From Acorus gramineus (taxonomy: Eukaryota; Streptophyta; Magnoliopsida; Acorales; Acoraceae), in assembly GCA_030737835.1 (NCBI GenBank), contig CM060855.1, positions 857,599-921,598 of the forward strand: a stretch of DNA of 64,000 nt. Reading direction: 5' to 3'. Below the pieces are notes generated by a model. That model was given only the letters and a program-made list of their open reading frames with translations, was not told the origin of the DNA and made no database searches. The position numbers were made by a program, and so were the translations under genes. Shown piece after piece: positions 11,245 to 23,235 of the stretch (within the stretch, counting starts at the first letter, position 1; the number at the start of each line of letters is the position of its first letter).

Positions 11245-12905
11245 GATTCAAATGTTTAATAGAATACGAATCATTAATTTGAAATATTAGTTTTTATTAT
11301 AAAAAAAAACCAACAAGTTGTTCTTCAAAACAACATGATTTAGGAATTTTAGTATTTTTTAAAAAAAGATTTTTTACTAAACCACATCTTGACAGGTTGG
11401 TAGAAGTACCCCATCTTCATCGAAGGGGCCTAAATTCTAGTCTTGCCCTTGTTAATAGGTCTGCCTCTGTTTTTTTCAACTTTAATTTAGGTATTTCTTA
11501 TGTTGTTCTCACTTTGCTTCTTTTTATTTCAATTGCTTAGTGGCTGAGATTTTGGAGGGAAATTATTTTTTCAAATTTTGAGGGGCTTAAAATTACCACC
11601 CAAACACATGGTATGCCACAATTGAGATTTGAAAGGGATTCTCGGTTCTTTCTTTTTTTCAATTTTGTGGGTCCCAAAAAAAAATAATTGAAAACATGGG
11701 TATGCCCCTACCCCCAATGGATAATATGGGTCCTCTACTTAATAGGAGAAGATTTGAATGTAAAAATTTATCTAACAAAAAAAAAAAAAAGATGATTTAG
11801 GAAATGTTGGACTAATTAATAATTGCAAGATAAAAGATGGAACTGTGTGGGGAGGAATCATATGCTGGAGAAAAAAAAAAAGAAAGAAAGAAAGAAGAGA
11901 GAAGAAATTCACATTCTTGACAAAAGAAAGAGTGGCCTTCATTGCAAGTTCTCACTGGATAAATGCCCTCCATGTATTAAACTTTTCATGCAAATTGACT
12001 ATCTCTATGTCACGCAGACATCTGTTCTTGACCAGTGATAGATACTTTGTTCTTTGAAAAATGAATGTTGGGCTAAGCCTTTTTTACATTCTTAAACGCA
12101 GTCCATCAAATTTTTTTTTTTTTTTAATCATGTATATCATTTAATGAGATACGTGTTTTATAAAAAATAAAGTATATATTTCAATAAAATAAATGATATA
12201 AATTTATTAAAATAAATGTAAAATATTTTTATCAAGCATATGCCATGGTACATTGTGTGGGGAGAGCTAAAAAGATATATAAGATTGCATTAAAGATTGA
12301 AAAAATATGGGTAACACCACTCTTGTTCTCTGATATTGACAAGGGGCCACCATGTGATGGATACTTGTGTCTTAAGAAACATAGAATATCATGATCACAT
12401 TAAAGAAAGCCTACTTGAAAAGATAAGAATTTTCTTTAAAAACTAAAAAAAAAATCAGAGAATTTGCATCATTAGATGCCGAAAGAACCTAACTTTTTCT
12501 ACCCAGAATTGATTGGGAGCATATTTTTGACATTTTTACATGAATCTGCTTTACCTAAGATCACCTCCAAAGGTTCCTTCTGTTGAAAAATTCAGGAAAA
12601 TATGATACTAGATTTCTTTTGGGAAAAAAAACATAGTGGAAATCATCATTTTCTTCTATCAGGTTTGTAATTCTATCGAGAGGCTCACGAGGCAATGACA
12701 GAGGCATACATCATGTTAACATTGAAAAAATTTTAAAGGCAATTTAGAAACCTTTTCAGATGGGTTTTTACTTTTACATAAATCGAAAATATCAAATATA
12801 ACAATTTTGAGAAACCATGTTTTATTAAAAAGTTTGTTACAATTTTTAATATAAAAAATATGTTTTTTAAAAAACAAAAAAGTGAACTTCTTGATAATCA
12901 AGTTT
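11245..12905. other. AT-rich intergenic DNA
   Basis: No gene recognised. Contains homopolymer runs (A at 11777, T at 12112) and nothing else I can support. Confidence 0.4.
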
Positions 12906-12909
12906 TACT

Positions 12910-13251
12910 GGGACCGTTTGGAAACACAGATTGAAAAGTAGTTTTTGGAATAAAGCTGTTTTTTAAGATGATTTTAGACCTTGACTTTTTTAGAATGTTT
13001 TTTTTTAATTCAGGAATCAATATTTGAAAGGAGTTTAATGTTTGGCAGAGAAAGTTGCTTTTCAATTCAAAAAATCGATTCCGATCAAAAAGCGTTGTTT
13101 TTGAGCTTTTTAAAACACAGATTTCAAGGGAAAAATTAAAAGGAATCCAGCTTCCGATTCTGCAAAAAGCTGTCCCGTTTGGTTGCACGATTTTAGCTTT
13201 TCAACTTTTCAAAAAGCAAAAGCGCGCCCAAACGCGCAACCAAACAGGGCC
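12910..13251. mobile_element. MITE family A, copy 2
   Basis: Same orientation as the copy at 9957. Starts GGGACCGTTTGGAAACACAG and ends CGCAACCAAACAGGGCC. The terminal inverted repeat GG(G/C)(A/C)CCGTTTGG is imperfect. The inner sequence is close to copies 1 and 3. Confidence 0.8.
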
Positions 13252-13559
13252 TAAGTTATTTTTCTATAAAATCATATTTTTTAAATGTGTATCCATGAAG
13301 CCTCTTAATTTAAGATTTCAATACAATCGCCTTAATATTTTTTTGGGGATAAAGAATTTCAAGAAGGGGGGTAGTTAAAAATACCCCACTGGGTTGGAAT
13401 CCCACCCCAATTTTTTTTGAGGGGTGGGATTGGATGATGGAAGGAAAAAATGAAGAGAAAAATGAGAAAGAGAGATATAAGGAAAAAGAGATTTGAGTGA
13501 GGGGCTGGGGAGGATGATGAGGGTGGCAGGGGTGGTTAACAGAGGAGGGTAGTGGACGG

Positions 13560-14060
13560 AAGAAGTGGCGGAGGAGGGCAATACTGCAGTTGGAGGGGGA
13601 GAGAAAAAGAGAGTATAGAGGGTGATGGTGGGCTCCTCTGGCAAACTGGGTCATCCTCCCGAGCCATTCCTCTTCCCTCGCCCGCTCCGCACTCTCGCTC
13701 CCATCACCTCCCTGAATCAAGCCATGAACATGGACATTTTCATGTTGTGATTCTCCTCTACCAGCACCACCACGTCAGGCCTCAGCTCCCCCCTCACCCG
13801 CCTCAAAAGCTCATTGCTAGGGTTCTCCATTACACGGTCTTACCTACCACCTTTTGTAGCGCGAACATGAAATTCACCACCACTGCCGCCTCCTCATCGA
13901 GCTTGACCACCCTCCAATCTAGCTCTGACACTTTGCACCGGACCACGTTGAACCCGACAGAGCGACCCCCGCCTATTCTCCAAGCCTCATGAGCCGGTCC
14001 CTGATAACCGCGCACACGGTGACGATGATCACGCACGGTGACGGTGATAAAAAACGAGGA
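13560..14060 (-). pseudogene. GRAS-family transcription factor fragment (broken)
   Basis: GC-rich minus-strand sequence shows pieces in more than one frame that resemble plant GRAS proteins: VVRCKVSELDW, then EEAAVVVNFMFAL (compare the conserved '(D)EALAVNFxxxL'), then in another frame ELLRRVRGELRPDVVVLVEEN (compare 'LLRRVKxLxPRVVTLVEQE'). The order and spacing fit the VHIID-to-PFYRE part of the GRAS domain. Stops and frameshifts break it, and both ends are missing. I cannot say which GRAS subfamily or whether a transposon carried it here. Confidence 0.5.
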
Positions 14061-14966
14061 GTAGGTTTTTATGTATAAAACGGGGTGAGTTACTCTCATT
14101 GAAAAAAAAACACAATCTGTATTTTTAAGGGGTGGGTTGCATAATGAGAGGGGTGGAAATAATGCCCCTAATACAAATGACACACGTTGGGCATTTGGAC
14201 ATGTCTCATACATGTACAAAATTCAAAACAATTTTTAAATGTTGGACGTGCATGGATGCAGATTGGACACATCATCCATAACTCCTTTTTTTTGAAATTT
14301 TTGTTCTCTAGATCTAGGCCTGTTAATAGGTCGCGAGTTGATCAGGACCAGACCAGATAAAAAACGTAAAATATCCAACCCGAAGGACCCGGTCATCCAA
14401 ACAGGGCGGGTCCGAGTCTACCCCGACCCGCTCTTATGGACCCGTTGGCCCCGATAACAAATTAACAAGTAATAACCCAATCTAAATATACACTACATTG
14501 CTAGTTTACTACCTGTCTTACTGTCTACTCAACCCAACCCAACTACCTAATACCTAACGTCCCAATCTAGGCCCAAGCCCAAACATACTTAACCAAATAA
14601 TGAAATAACCACCAAAAAAACAAGCCTCACTAACAAGTCTCTCTCTCTCTCGACAAGACGACGCCGGCGCCGTAGTGAAAAAATCGTAAAAAACCCTAAC
14701 AGTACCTTCTCTCTCTCGGTGGCGCAAGTCCTCTCTACGCCAATGGCCAGCCCCTCTAAACACCGCAACAAAAATCCCTCTCGACGCCAACCCCTCTCAC
14801 ACCGACCCCTCCGGTAAAGAAACTCTCTTATTTTCATTTGTGATATGAATGTTTTGAATTGGGTCCATATCTGAATGTCATATATGCTTTGATTTGTACT
14901 ATTTAGGTTTAAATTCATATAATGTTTATGTGAAAAAATCTTGTTCATGTTTAGGTTGATCTTGAA

Positions 14967-17356
14967 ATGTCTGAACCTAGCCCTGGGAATGATGATGTTT
15001 TAGAGGTCATTGAGGAGAATCAAAATGTTGAGTTGTCATCATCTACCTCCGAAAAAAGAAAGTTGACATCTATAGTTTGGAATGAATTTCATAAAGTTAC
15101 CAAAACAAGATATGTAAATATTGCAAGGAGTTAACCGGATCAAGTAATAGTGGCACTTCACATCTCAAGAAACATTTTAGTAGATGTAATGGTCGAACAT
15201 ATAGAACCATAGGCCAACAAATTTTACAAATGGCAATTAGTGCAATGGATACATCCATCAAAGAAAAGACTTTCAAGTTTGACCAAGAAAGAAGTTGTAT
15301 GAACTTGTCAAGAATGATTGCAAAGCACAATTATCCATTTAACATGGTTGAACATGAATTGTTTGAGGTCTTTTTGGACAATCTTCAGCCATAGTTTAAT
15401 CTTTTTCCCCGAAATTTAGTGAGAGGTGATGCCATAAAATTACACAAGGAAGAGAAGGATAAGTTGTATAAACTTTTTGATCAGCTTTCTTCTAGAATTA
15501 GCCTCACTACTGATATGTGGACCTCGGATCAGAACATTGGGTATTGTTGTTTGATGTCTCATTATATAGATGACGCTTGGGAGTGAATCATAAAATTATT
15601 GGTTTTCCATCCGTTGAATGTCCTCATGATGTTAAAACCCTTCATAGAATTGTTATGGACTTGATTTTGGAGTGGAACATTGATAAAAATATATTCTCAT
15701 TGACTCTTGATAATGCCTCCACTAATGATGCTATGATTAGATTGTTGAAGTCTTCATTGACAGATAAATGGTTGCTACCATTGAATGGAGAATTGTTTCA
15801 TATTCGTTGTAGCGCACATATTTTGAATTTAATTGTGCAAGATGGGCTTGAAGAGATAAAAAGGATGATTCAAAAAATTCAGAATAGTACAAAGTATGTA
15901 AAAAGATCAACCACTTCCAAACAAAAGTTTCAAAGTGCAATTAGTCAAGTGAAAATGCAAGGTAGAAGGAAGGGGGCGAGTCAAGATGGAACTCCACATT
16001 CATGATGTTGAAATCTACTTTAGAACTAAAAGAAGCATTTTCTCGCTTGGAGGAAATAGATCGACAATATAAATTTTGCCTTACGAATGAGGAATGGGAG
16101 ATGGCCCAAATTATTTGTAATTGCTTGAAAGTGTTCTATGAAGCAACAAAGTGTATTTGAATGAATGGAAGAACAATGAGCATGAGTTTCTTCATCTATT
16201 GGAGGCATTCAATTGCATTTGAATGAATGGAAGAATAGTGAGCATGAGTTTCTTCGTTCATTTGTGATATTCAATTGCATTTGAATGAATGGGAGAATAG
16301 AGAGCATGAGTTTCTTCGTTTATTTGTGATATTCAATTGCATTTGAATGAATGGGAGAACAATGAGCATGAGTTTCTTCGTTCATTGTGATATTCAATTG
16401 CATTTGAATGAATGGGAGAACAACTAGTGAGCATGAGTTTCTTCGTTTATTGACGACATTCAATTGCATTTGAATGAATGGGAGAACAATGAGCATGAGT
16501 TTCTTCATTCATTGTGATATTCAATTGCATTTGAATGAATGGGAGAACAATGAGCATAAGTATCTTCACTTATTTGTGATATTCAATTGAATTTGAATGA
16601 ATTGGGAGAACAATGAGCATGAGTTTCTTCTTTTATTGGCGGCATTCAATTGCATTTGAATGAATGAGAGAATAGTGAGCATGAGTTTCTTCGTTCATTT
16701 GTGATATTCAATTGCATTTGAATGAATGGGAGAACAGTGAGCATGAGTTTTTTCGTTTATTTGTGATATTCAATTGCATTTGAATGAATGAGAGAACAAT
16801 GAGCATGAGTTTCATCGTTTATTGGCGGCTCCAATAAAAGAAAACTTCAATAAATATTGGGATGAATGCAACTTGAAATTGGCCATTACAGTTGTTCTTG
16901 ATCCGAGGTTCAAGCTTAATTTGGTTGAATACTATTATGTACAACTATATGGTGGTGAAGCTCATCGATACATCGTCATGAGGATTTGTTCTATCCTCGT
17001 TGATCTTTATGTAGAGTATGAAATAATTTAACGTATTACATCGCTCCAAACCAGCCAACATCGCTCCAAAATCAGAGTTGGAACAGTACTTGGAAGAGCC
17101 AATATTCCCTAGAAGTGAAGAATTTAACGTATTACATTGATGGAAAATCAATAATCCTAAACTTCCAACTCTTGGAAGGATGGCTCGAGATATTTTGGTT
17201 ATATCTGTGACTTTAGTTGCATCAGAAAACAACTTTTAGTGTTGGAGGGAGGATTCTTGATGATTCTCGTCGTTCTTTAAGTCCCGATGTTGTAGAAGCA
17301 TTGGTCACTTTGCAAGATTGGGTGGAATCACGTAAAAACAAAAGTAAGCATGGTTA
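14967..17356 (+). pseudogene. hAT transposase relic (BED finger, RNase H-like core, dimerisation domain)
   Basis: Starts at ATG 14967 (MSEPSPGNDDV). A BED zinc finger follows at about 15050-15190: VWNEFHKVTK, then CKYCKEL and HLKKHFSRC. The RNase H-like core begins near 15360; TTDMWTSDQN and SLTLDNASTNDAM (about 15500-15730) carry acidic residues typical of hAT cores, followed by HIRCSAHILNLIVQDGL. The later core is at 16822-17031 (NKYWDECN, VVLDPRFKLN). The C-terminal hAT dimerisation segment is at 17100-17356 (PTLGRMARDILVISV, then SENNFSVGGRILDDSRRSL). It resembles plant RICESLEEPER-type proteins. Frameshifts and stops, plus an expanded 62-bp minisatellite at 16147-16826, make it non-functional. 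Confidence 0.88.
16147..16826. repeat. 62-bp minisatellite inside the hAT transposase gene (11 units)
   Basis: The word TTTGAATGAATGG recurs 11 times (about 16155, 16218, 16280, 16342, 16403, 16467, 16528, 16590, 16656, 16718, 16779). The unit spans the transposase codons HLNEWKNNEHEFL plus a short linker. Most units are about 62 bp, not a multiple of three, so the expansion itself breaks the frame. Confidence 0.9.
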
Positions 17357-17528
17357 ATTGATTTATTTGATAGCCTATTTTTTATATCATCCAAATTCCG
17401 TATTATTAGATGTTTCTAATATTTTATCTCATTTTTAATTTTCAAATCCAACATTATGAATGCTACACATGCATGTTTAAGGAGAAGAAGAAGAGATGGA
17501 TTGCGAACTTTTGATCTATGCATGTTTA

Positions 17529-17571
17529 TGAATGCTACCATCAGCACATCTTATGTTTTGGGTCTACCTAG
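17529..17571. repeat. 43-bp direct repeat flanking the CACTA insertion, left copy
   Basis: TGAATGCTACCATCAGCACA and the following TATGTTTTGGGTCTACC recur at 23268-23307. They flank the CACTA insertion but are not its 3-bp TSD. They look like an older local duplication in the hAT 3' region. Confidence 0.7.
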
Positions 17572-17594
17572 TATCACTACAAGAAATTCAGGCA

Positions 17595-18010
17595 TTAGCT
17601 GCGAAATATTTCGTAGCAAAAACCTACAATTTCGTAGCAAATGCTCTTTTTCGACGAAATATGTTCGTTGCAATTATCATTGCAAAAGCCTCGTATCAGA
17701 TTCCCTTTCGCCGCGAAATTTTATTTTCGTAGCAAAAGATCTCCTTTGGCTACGAAATAAATTTCGCAACAAAAGATATACATTCGTAGCAAAATACAAC
17801 ATTTTGCTACGAAATTAGTTTCGCAGCAAAAAAAAAGGATACATTTGACTACGAAACCATTTCGCAGCAAAAGATAATTTGCTACGAAATTAATTTCAAA
17901 GATGACCTTCTGCTACGAAAACTTTGTCGTCGCAAAAGGCTACCTATTGCTACAAAATATTAAGTTCGCAGAAAAGATTACCTTTTGCTACGAAATAATT
18001 TCGCAGCTAA
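17595..18010. repeat. CACTA left subterminal repeat array
   Basis: About a dozen copies of a word near TTTCGTAGCAAAA or its reverse complement TTTTGCTACGAAA, spaced 20-40 bp. These are the likely transposase-binding sites by analogy with En/Spm TnpA motifs; that role is inference. Confidence 0.85.
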
Positions 18011-18599
18011 TAGTGAATAAATTCAATAAAAAAAAATACAGACCTTTCCCTGTGAAATATTTCACATGAAAAGGTCACATTTTCTAAAAAAAAAAAAAAA
18101 AACTTGTTTGATTTTTTAAAAAATTTATATTACAATTTAATAAATATTTAATGATAATAATATTAAATACAATTTAAGTTTTTAATAAAAACTAATTGTA
18201 TACATAACAAATTATTATAATATCTTTTAAAAGAAAATACAACAATAAAAGACTCAACTCATGAATTTAATGAGACAGGGAAGGATCTCTAGAAGAATCG
18301 GATTCTCTTTGATTCAATTCACAAGAATGTCATAGCCCCTCTATCTCTCGCTACAAAATAGAATTTAACAAAAATAAAAATTGAAAATCTGGCACCAAAT
18401 CAAAACACAACAAAAGAATTCCCTCCTACACATGCAGCCCCCTAATTTCAACCAACCCAGGGTACTTGTAGTCTCTATGTTTATATTGTTTTGTTAATTA
18501 ACAATAACAAGAGTCTACCTTCCATTTAGGTGAAGAGAATATACCTCCTTGAAGATCCATGCACGCGTATCTACTGACCACTGGACATTCTGTTGCTTT

Positions 18600-18770
18600 A
18601 TCCCCCTCTTTGCCAATACTTGGATTTATTCAGATCACATGGATGCTTTCGGAGGAAGTGCAAATGCAGGCCAGCCTGCAGAACCACCGAAAAAAAAGGA
18701 AGATGAAAAAGACGATGAAGAAGAATAACAAGAGGATACATTTTTAATTGAGAATGATAAAATTCAAGAA
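18600..18770 (+). other. short coding-like piece in the CACTA, unidentified
   Basis: From ATG at 18640 the frame reads MDAFGGSANAGQPAEPP and then a Lys/Glu/Asp-rich tail ending in EEE and a stop. It could be a third captured gene end with an acidic C-terminus. No family recognised. Confidence 0.3.
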
Positions 18771-18794
18771 CCTGAATTTTTTGGTGTAATTTAC

Positions 18795-20978
18795 CTGTCT
18801 GGTTTGTCTGAGGCGTCCGACATTAGTTGAATATTCTCGTCTACATATGCAAAGGAAGTGATGGGGTCCCCAATTTGATACTCCCATAGCAGACCACCTC
18901 TCTCTTGCAATGAAAATGAAACACTAATTTTAGATCCAATTAAACGGTCCTTAAGCTTTTATAAAATGACCAAACAGAGTAATCACTGTTCACTCATTCC
19001 ATTTCATACACTTCACCATGGCATCTACTGATTGAGGGCCAATGGACATAGCAATGCACCATGTTGAGGTTGACTGACCTTGGAAAGTCTTACAAGCTAA
19101 CCATGGGCAACATTATATTTTCCATAAGATGTCCCCTTAATTTATGGACATTAATTTGAACATCCTTTGAAGCCTCAACTGAAGAGCTAAAAAGAAACAT
19201 AACTAAGCATTTCTGACTATTGCATTCATCACCACTGAATAAGTTCTAAGCACCAGGTTTTGTTTTATTTTAGTGTACTCCTTCCTTGGTTTGGATTAAG
19301 TACCAAACAAGTAATTGGCTTGATTATGTTCAGGAAATAATTTCAATCGTGTCATGCATCACCAGATTAGTTTAATATGTTGCAAACTTTAAGCGTTAAA
19401 CATTTATTTTTATATGGCCACTATAATTCTTACCAAATCAAAGGAGTACAAGCTGCCATTTCGTGAACATATATCAGCACCTGCAGTTGAACCCAAACAT
19501 ATATCAGCACCTGCAGTTGAACCCAAACATAATCAATGCACAATCCAGATATCAAACAGCACCTTATAATGAGATCAATGTTACTTAGGGCATTCAATTT
19601 GCTAATTGTTTACAATCTTTCTTGGTGATGATTTTCATTTTTCATTTTTATAAATTGTCACTTTGAACTAGTACATAAAGAATATTGCTCCACTACTAGA
19701 AAAGGTATTTTGCAAGTTAATTTAACTGTCTAATTGTCGATGCCAAGCACTAATCTACTACTAAAGTGATAAGTTAATAATGCATCCAGTGAGCTACCTC
19801 TGATAATATATGTCACCAAAACAAGTGAATTAGTGCACTTGATGAAAACCAGAAAAGCATATGTAGAAATATTTCTGGGGCAAATTTGCAACTGAAGCTA
19901 GCAGTAAAGCATAAATACGGTTCATGTTAGAAGTTAAAAGAAGTAAATTTATAGTTTGATGAATATAGTTTGATGAACTTATTTGAGAAGTTTCTTGCTC
20001 CCTAAACTGGAATTGGGTAATGGCAGCACTTATAACTCCCCATATTGTACACAGCTCATGAAATGGCCTAACAGTGGATCTTTATCCATATAAGGTGCAT
20101 ACCTGAGAAGGAAAAGCAGAAGAGATGCATGCTCCAGCAATATTGGGCCAGCAGTAGTTACCTAATGTGAAATTCAATTAAATTAACACAATAGGAGTTG
20201 AACAGAGAAAATATCATGTTCCTCCAATGGACACACAAGATTTCAAAATACCACTATTCACACAGTAACAAAAGAGGTAAAAATAAACCAAGTGATGCCT
20301 CTTACACATTAATCATTACTTTCTAGATTACAGCATCAGCAGTGATATTTATAGTCAGACTACACAAAAAAACACATGCACATCTTTTGCTATAAATAAA
20401 ATCTGGGACACTACAAGTTTGAAAAGCTAGTGCAATGTTCTTAAAAGTTAGATCATTAAGTTGTTATTCAGAGTATGCTAGATGTTGGCTCCACCAAAGA
20501 AGTATGTGTCCTCATCTAGTGTTTATAGGTCCTCACCATTAATTGAATTTAATGATTCCCACGAAAGTATCATATTAAGTCTTAGGACTCTTAAAATAGA
20601 AATGCTAAACTGGGCACTAGACATACAGCAACAACAACAATAAAAATAAATCAATGATGCACATTCCTGGTAAGCCCATTAATGGGCATGAGTGAGTCTT
20701 GTTGCCCGCCGGCCGTGAAGTCCTTGGTCTAAATCAATTATCAGTTAGAGAAATCTAACTTCTTGGTTACACAACTTAAGCTCACCAAACTAGAGATCAA
20801 TTCTTTAACTTCCTTGGACTTGGAAATTGTAAAGATGAGGAGGTGAAAAAGGCACCAACAGTGATAATTAAGACACATGAAAAGTAGGTGTCTGCAGAGT
20901 AAATAAACATACCTTCAAAACAATGGAGCTAGTGGAATCCAATGTGATTACACTGCCATCAACAAAACAGCATATAAC
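18795..20978 (-). pseudogene. captured exons of an AASDH-like (acyl-activating enzyme 19 type) gene
   Basis: Three minus-strand blocks keep splice-site-like borders. About 20914-20978: CCFVDGSVITLDS.SSIVLK ending before GT. About 20103-20161: VTTAGPI, then in a shifted frame AGACISSAFPSQ, ending before GT. About 18795-18955: SVSFSLQERGGLLWEYQIG, then DPITSFAYVDENIQLMSDA, ending before GT. Order and wording fit the C-terminal PQQ-type beta-propeller repeats of the AASDH/acyl-activating-enzyme family, where '(C)VDGxV..', 'xTxGPIFxxxC' and 'LxWEYxxGDPI' occur in this order. The adenylation domain is absent. One small deletion shifts the middle block. Retained introns mean genomic DNA, not a cDNA, was captured. 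Confidence 0.6.
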
Positions 20979-21659
20979 TGAACATACATAACAGTTTCAG
21001 TTTGGTATGTTAAATGAACACAGTGACCCATATATTATTAAATAAGATGAATGTGGAGAGCATAAACTTTCAAAATCTATATTAACGTATCAGAGCATCA
21101 TGTTTTCAAGGGAAAAAAAAAACTAGGGCAACACAGGGAAGTCAGTGATGAGATACATCAATACCATTTCCATCACCAGAGTTGATACAAAGAGATCCGA
21201 AAATGGATCCTCCTTATTCATGCAACCAAATTAGGTAAACAAATTTGATAATGCAAAATCAATAAGCAAACAAATTTATTAGGTCATATCAATCACAAAA
21301 TGAAATCAGTACACGGAGGAGTTCAAAATAGGGTAATATTAAATGAGCTGAATAATAACACTATTATAAATTTTCTCTCTGTAAAAAAATCCATCACTCC
21401 ATGTGTAATGTCAATAGTTAAATTGAGGGCAATTTTTATATAGTTTGTGCAATTTAATGACATGATGTGGCAACATACAGACCATCTCAAAACATAAATG
21501 GCGAAAAAAAACCACCATTCATTAAAACAGCTACTGCGAATTGATCAAGCGAAAAATAAAGAGAGAGAGAAAGAGAGGGAGCAGAAATCCTGACCGTCCA
21601 AATGATGAGCTCCAACGGCGTGATCATCTCCCTGAGCTTTCAAGAAATCCCAGCCGTCA

Positions 21660-22020
21660 ATGAACCCCCTCGATCGAGATCCAATCCCAGCCGTCAGAAG
21701 AGGAGACGATGGGAAAACCGAAGAGGAGTTCGAGTTCGCCTTCGTCTCTGACTCCGGCGTGATCACAGACGAGAGATCTTCTCCAATGGTCAGATCTGTC
21801 CGATCTACCCCGTCTTCAATCGAGACCTCCTATTGTCTTCCGATCCCGTCGAAACCCTCCGATCGCCTCTCGTCGTCGTCGTCGTCTGAGGCGGACGAGT
21901 TGGAGAGGGTCCCGATTGAGAGATACTACGTCTACTCGCCGAGGTCGTCGTCGGTCCCTCCCTCACTGGACCGTCATTGTTGTCTGAGGAGGACGAGTTG
22001 GAGAGAATGAAGAGGATTGT
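21660..22020 (+). pseudogene. captured DUF1645 (PF07816) gene fragment
   Basis: A plus-strand GC-richer block. EEEFEFAFVSD (near 21720) is followed in a second frame by EIFSNGQICPIYPVFNRDLL, then in the first frame SSSSSSEADELERVPIERYY. These are the three hallmark blocks of plant DUF1645 proteins in the right order ('EFEFxFV', 'DEIFxNGQIRPIYPxFNRDLL', 'SSSESDELEGV'). The switch looks like an extra AG at GACGAGAGATC, later compensated. The basic C-terminal part is missing. DUF1645 has no firm biochemical role that I know of. Likely a dead passenger of the CACTA element. Confidence 0.75.
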
Positions 22021-22904
22021 GATGATCGGGAGGTACAGACGCACTCCCTCGTGCCTCCACTCCTTCGGCTCCACTTCCATCTTCTTCTCTCCATCCATCA
22101 ACGCTGTGATCATCGACATTCGGCGTGTCTCGGTGTGTGTGTGGGAGAGAGAGAGGTTTGGGCGGGACGACGATTTAGGGTTTAGAAAGAAGGATTGGTT
22201 TGGGCAAAACTTTGAAGCCTTTTCACTCTTCGAAAGAAGTGATTCTCTGCTGGTACAATATCCTAAATAAAGTAGGCCTGTTTTGATTCTCTGTACATTT
22301 TCTCAATTAAAAAAATATAAATCACAATTAACAATTAAAAAAAAAATTGGTTTGTGCTTTAAGTTTGGCTTTTTATAAATTTTTGCTATATATTGTTTGT
22401 GCTTGCTCCTAAAAGATACATTTTATATATATAAGTGATAACTAAAAATCTAAATAGACATTGGGCTTATTAGAGACAAGAATAAACAAATTGTACGTGA
22501 TGTCAAAATGAATATACTCAACTTTAATATCAACACACCTCAATCAATTACATAATGTCATCTGAAAAAGAGTTCGTCAAGCACATGCATAATCCAAATT
22601 AAAATGTTCTTCCAAATATTTAATTACAAACATAATTAATATAACAAATCAACTAATTCGATGATGGACTAGTGTGGAAAATAAAGTATATATCTATATC
22701 AAATATACTAATTTTTATCTTTATCCATTTTTTCCATTTATACATTTTTTGTCCAGTATAATAAAAAATGTTCAAATTTTATTATTCATGTTTGGTATCA
22801 AATTATAGAAAGAATTTATAATCAAAAGGATCTCAGTATGATAGTGATACAATGTAAATCATAATTTGATTTTGTAACAAATAAAATCTTTTGAAAATCC
22901 CTAA

Positions 22905-23235
22905 AACTTTAGCTATGAAATTTAATTTCGCAGCAAAAGGTCCGGTATTTCGCAGCAAAAGTCAACTTTTTTGCTACGAAAAAGTACTTCGTAGCTAAAA
23001 GTCATTTCTTTCGTTAAAAGGCCCATCTATTGCTACAAAATGTAATTTCGTAGCTAAAAATTATCTTTTTTTTGCTACGAAATAGGTATTTCGTAGGAAA
23101 AGATATATTTTTTTGCTACAAAATTGTAATTCGTATGAGAAAGGTAAAACCATTTGCTACGAAATATTTTTCGCAGGTAAAAGTTCCATTTAGCTACGAA
23201 AATTAATTTCGCAGCTAAAAGTTCGTAGCTAATGA
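22905..23235. repeat. CACTA right subterminal repeat array
   Basis: Copies of TTTCGCAGC / TTGCTACGAAAT in both orientations, mirroring the left array at 17595-18010. Confidence 0.85.

Noticed and set aside
9957-13251. The two MITE A copies as terminal repeats of one larger element
   Set aside because: They are in the same orientation, each has its own ends, a solo LTR lies between them, and a third copy stands alone at 59190.
16147-16826. CRISPR-like array
   Set aside because: Units are tandem with no unique spacers, in a plant hAT gene.
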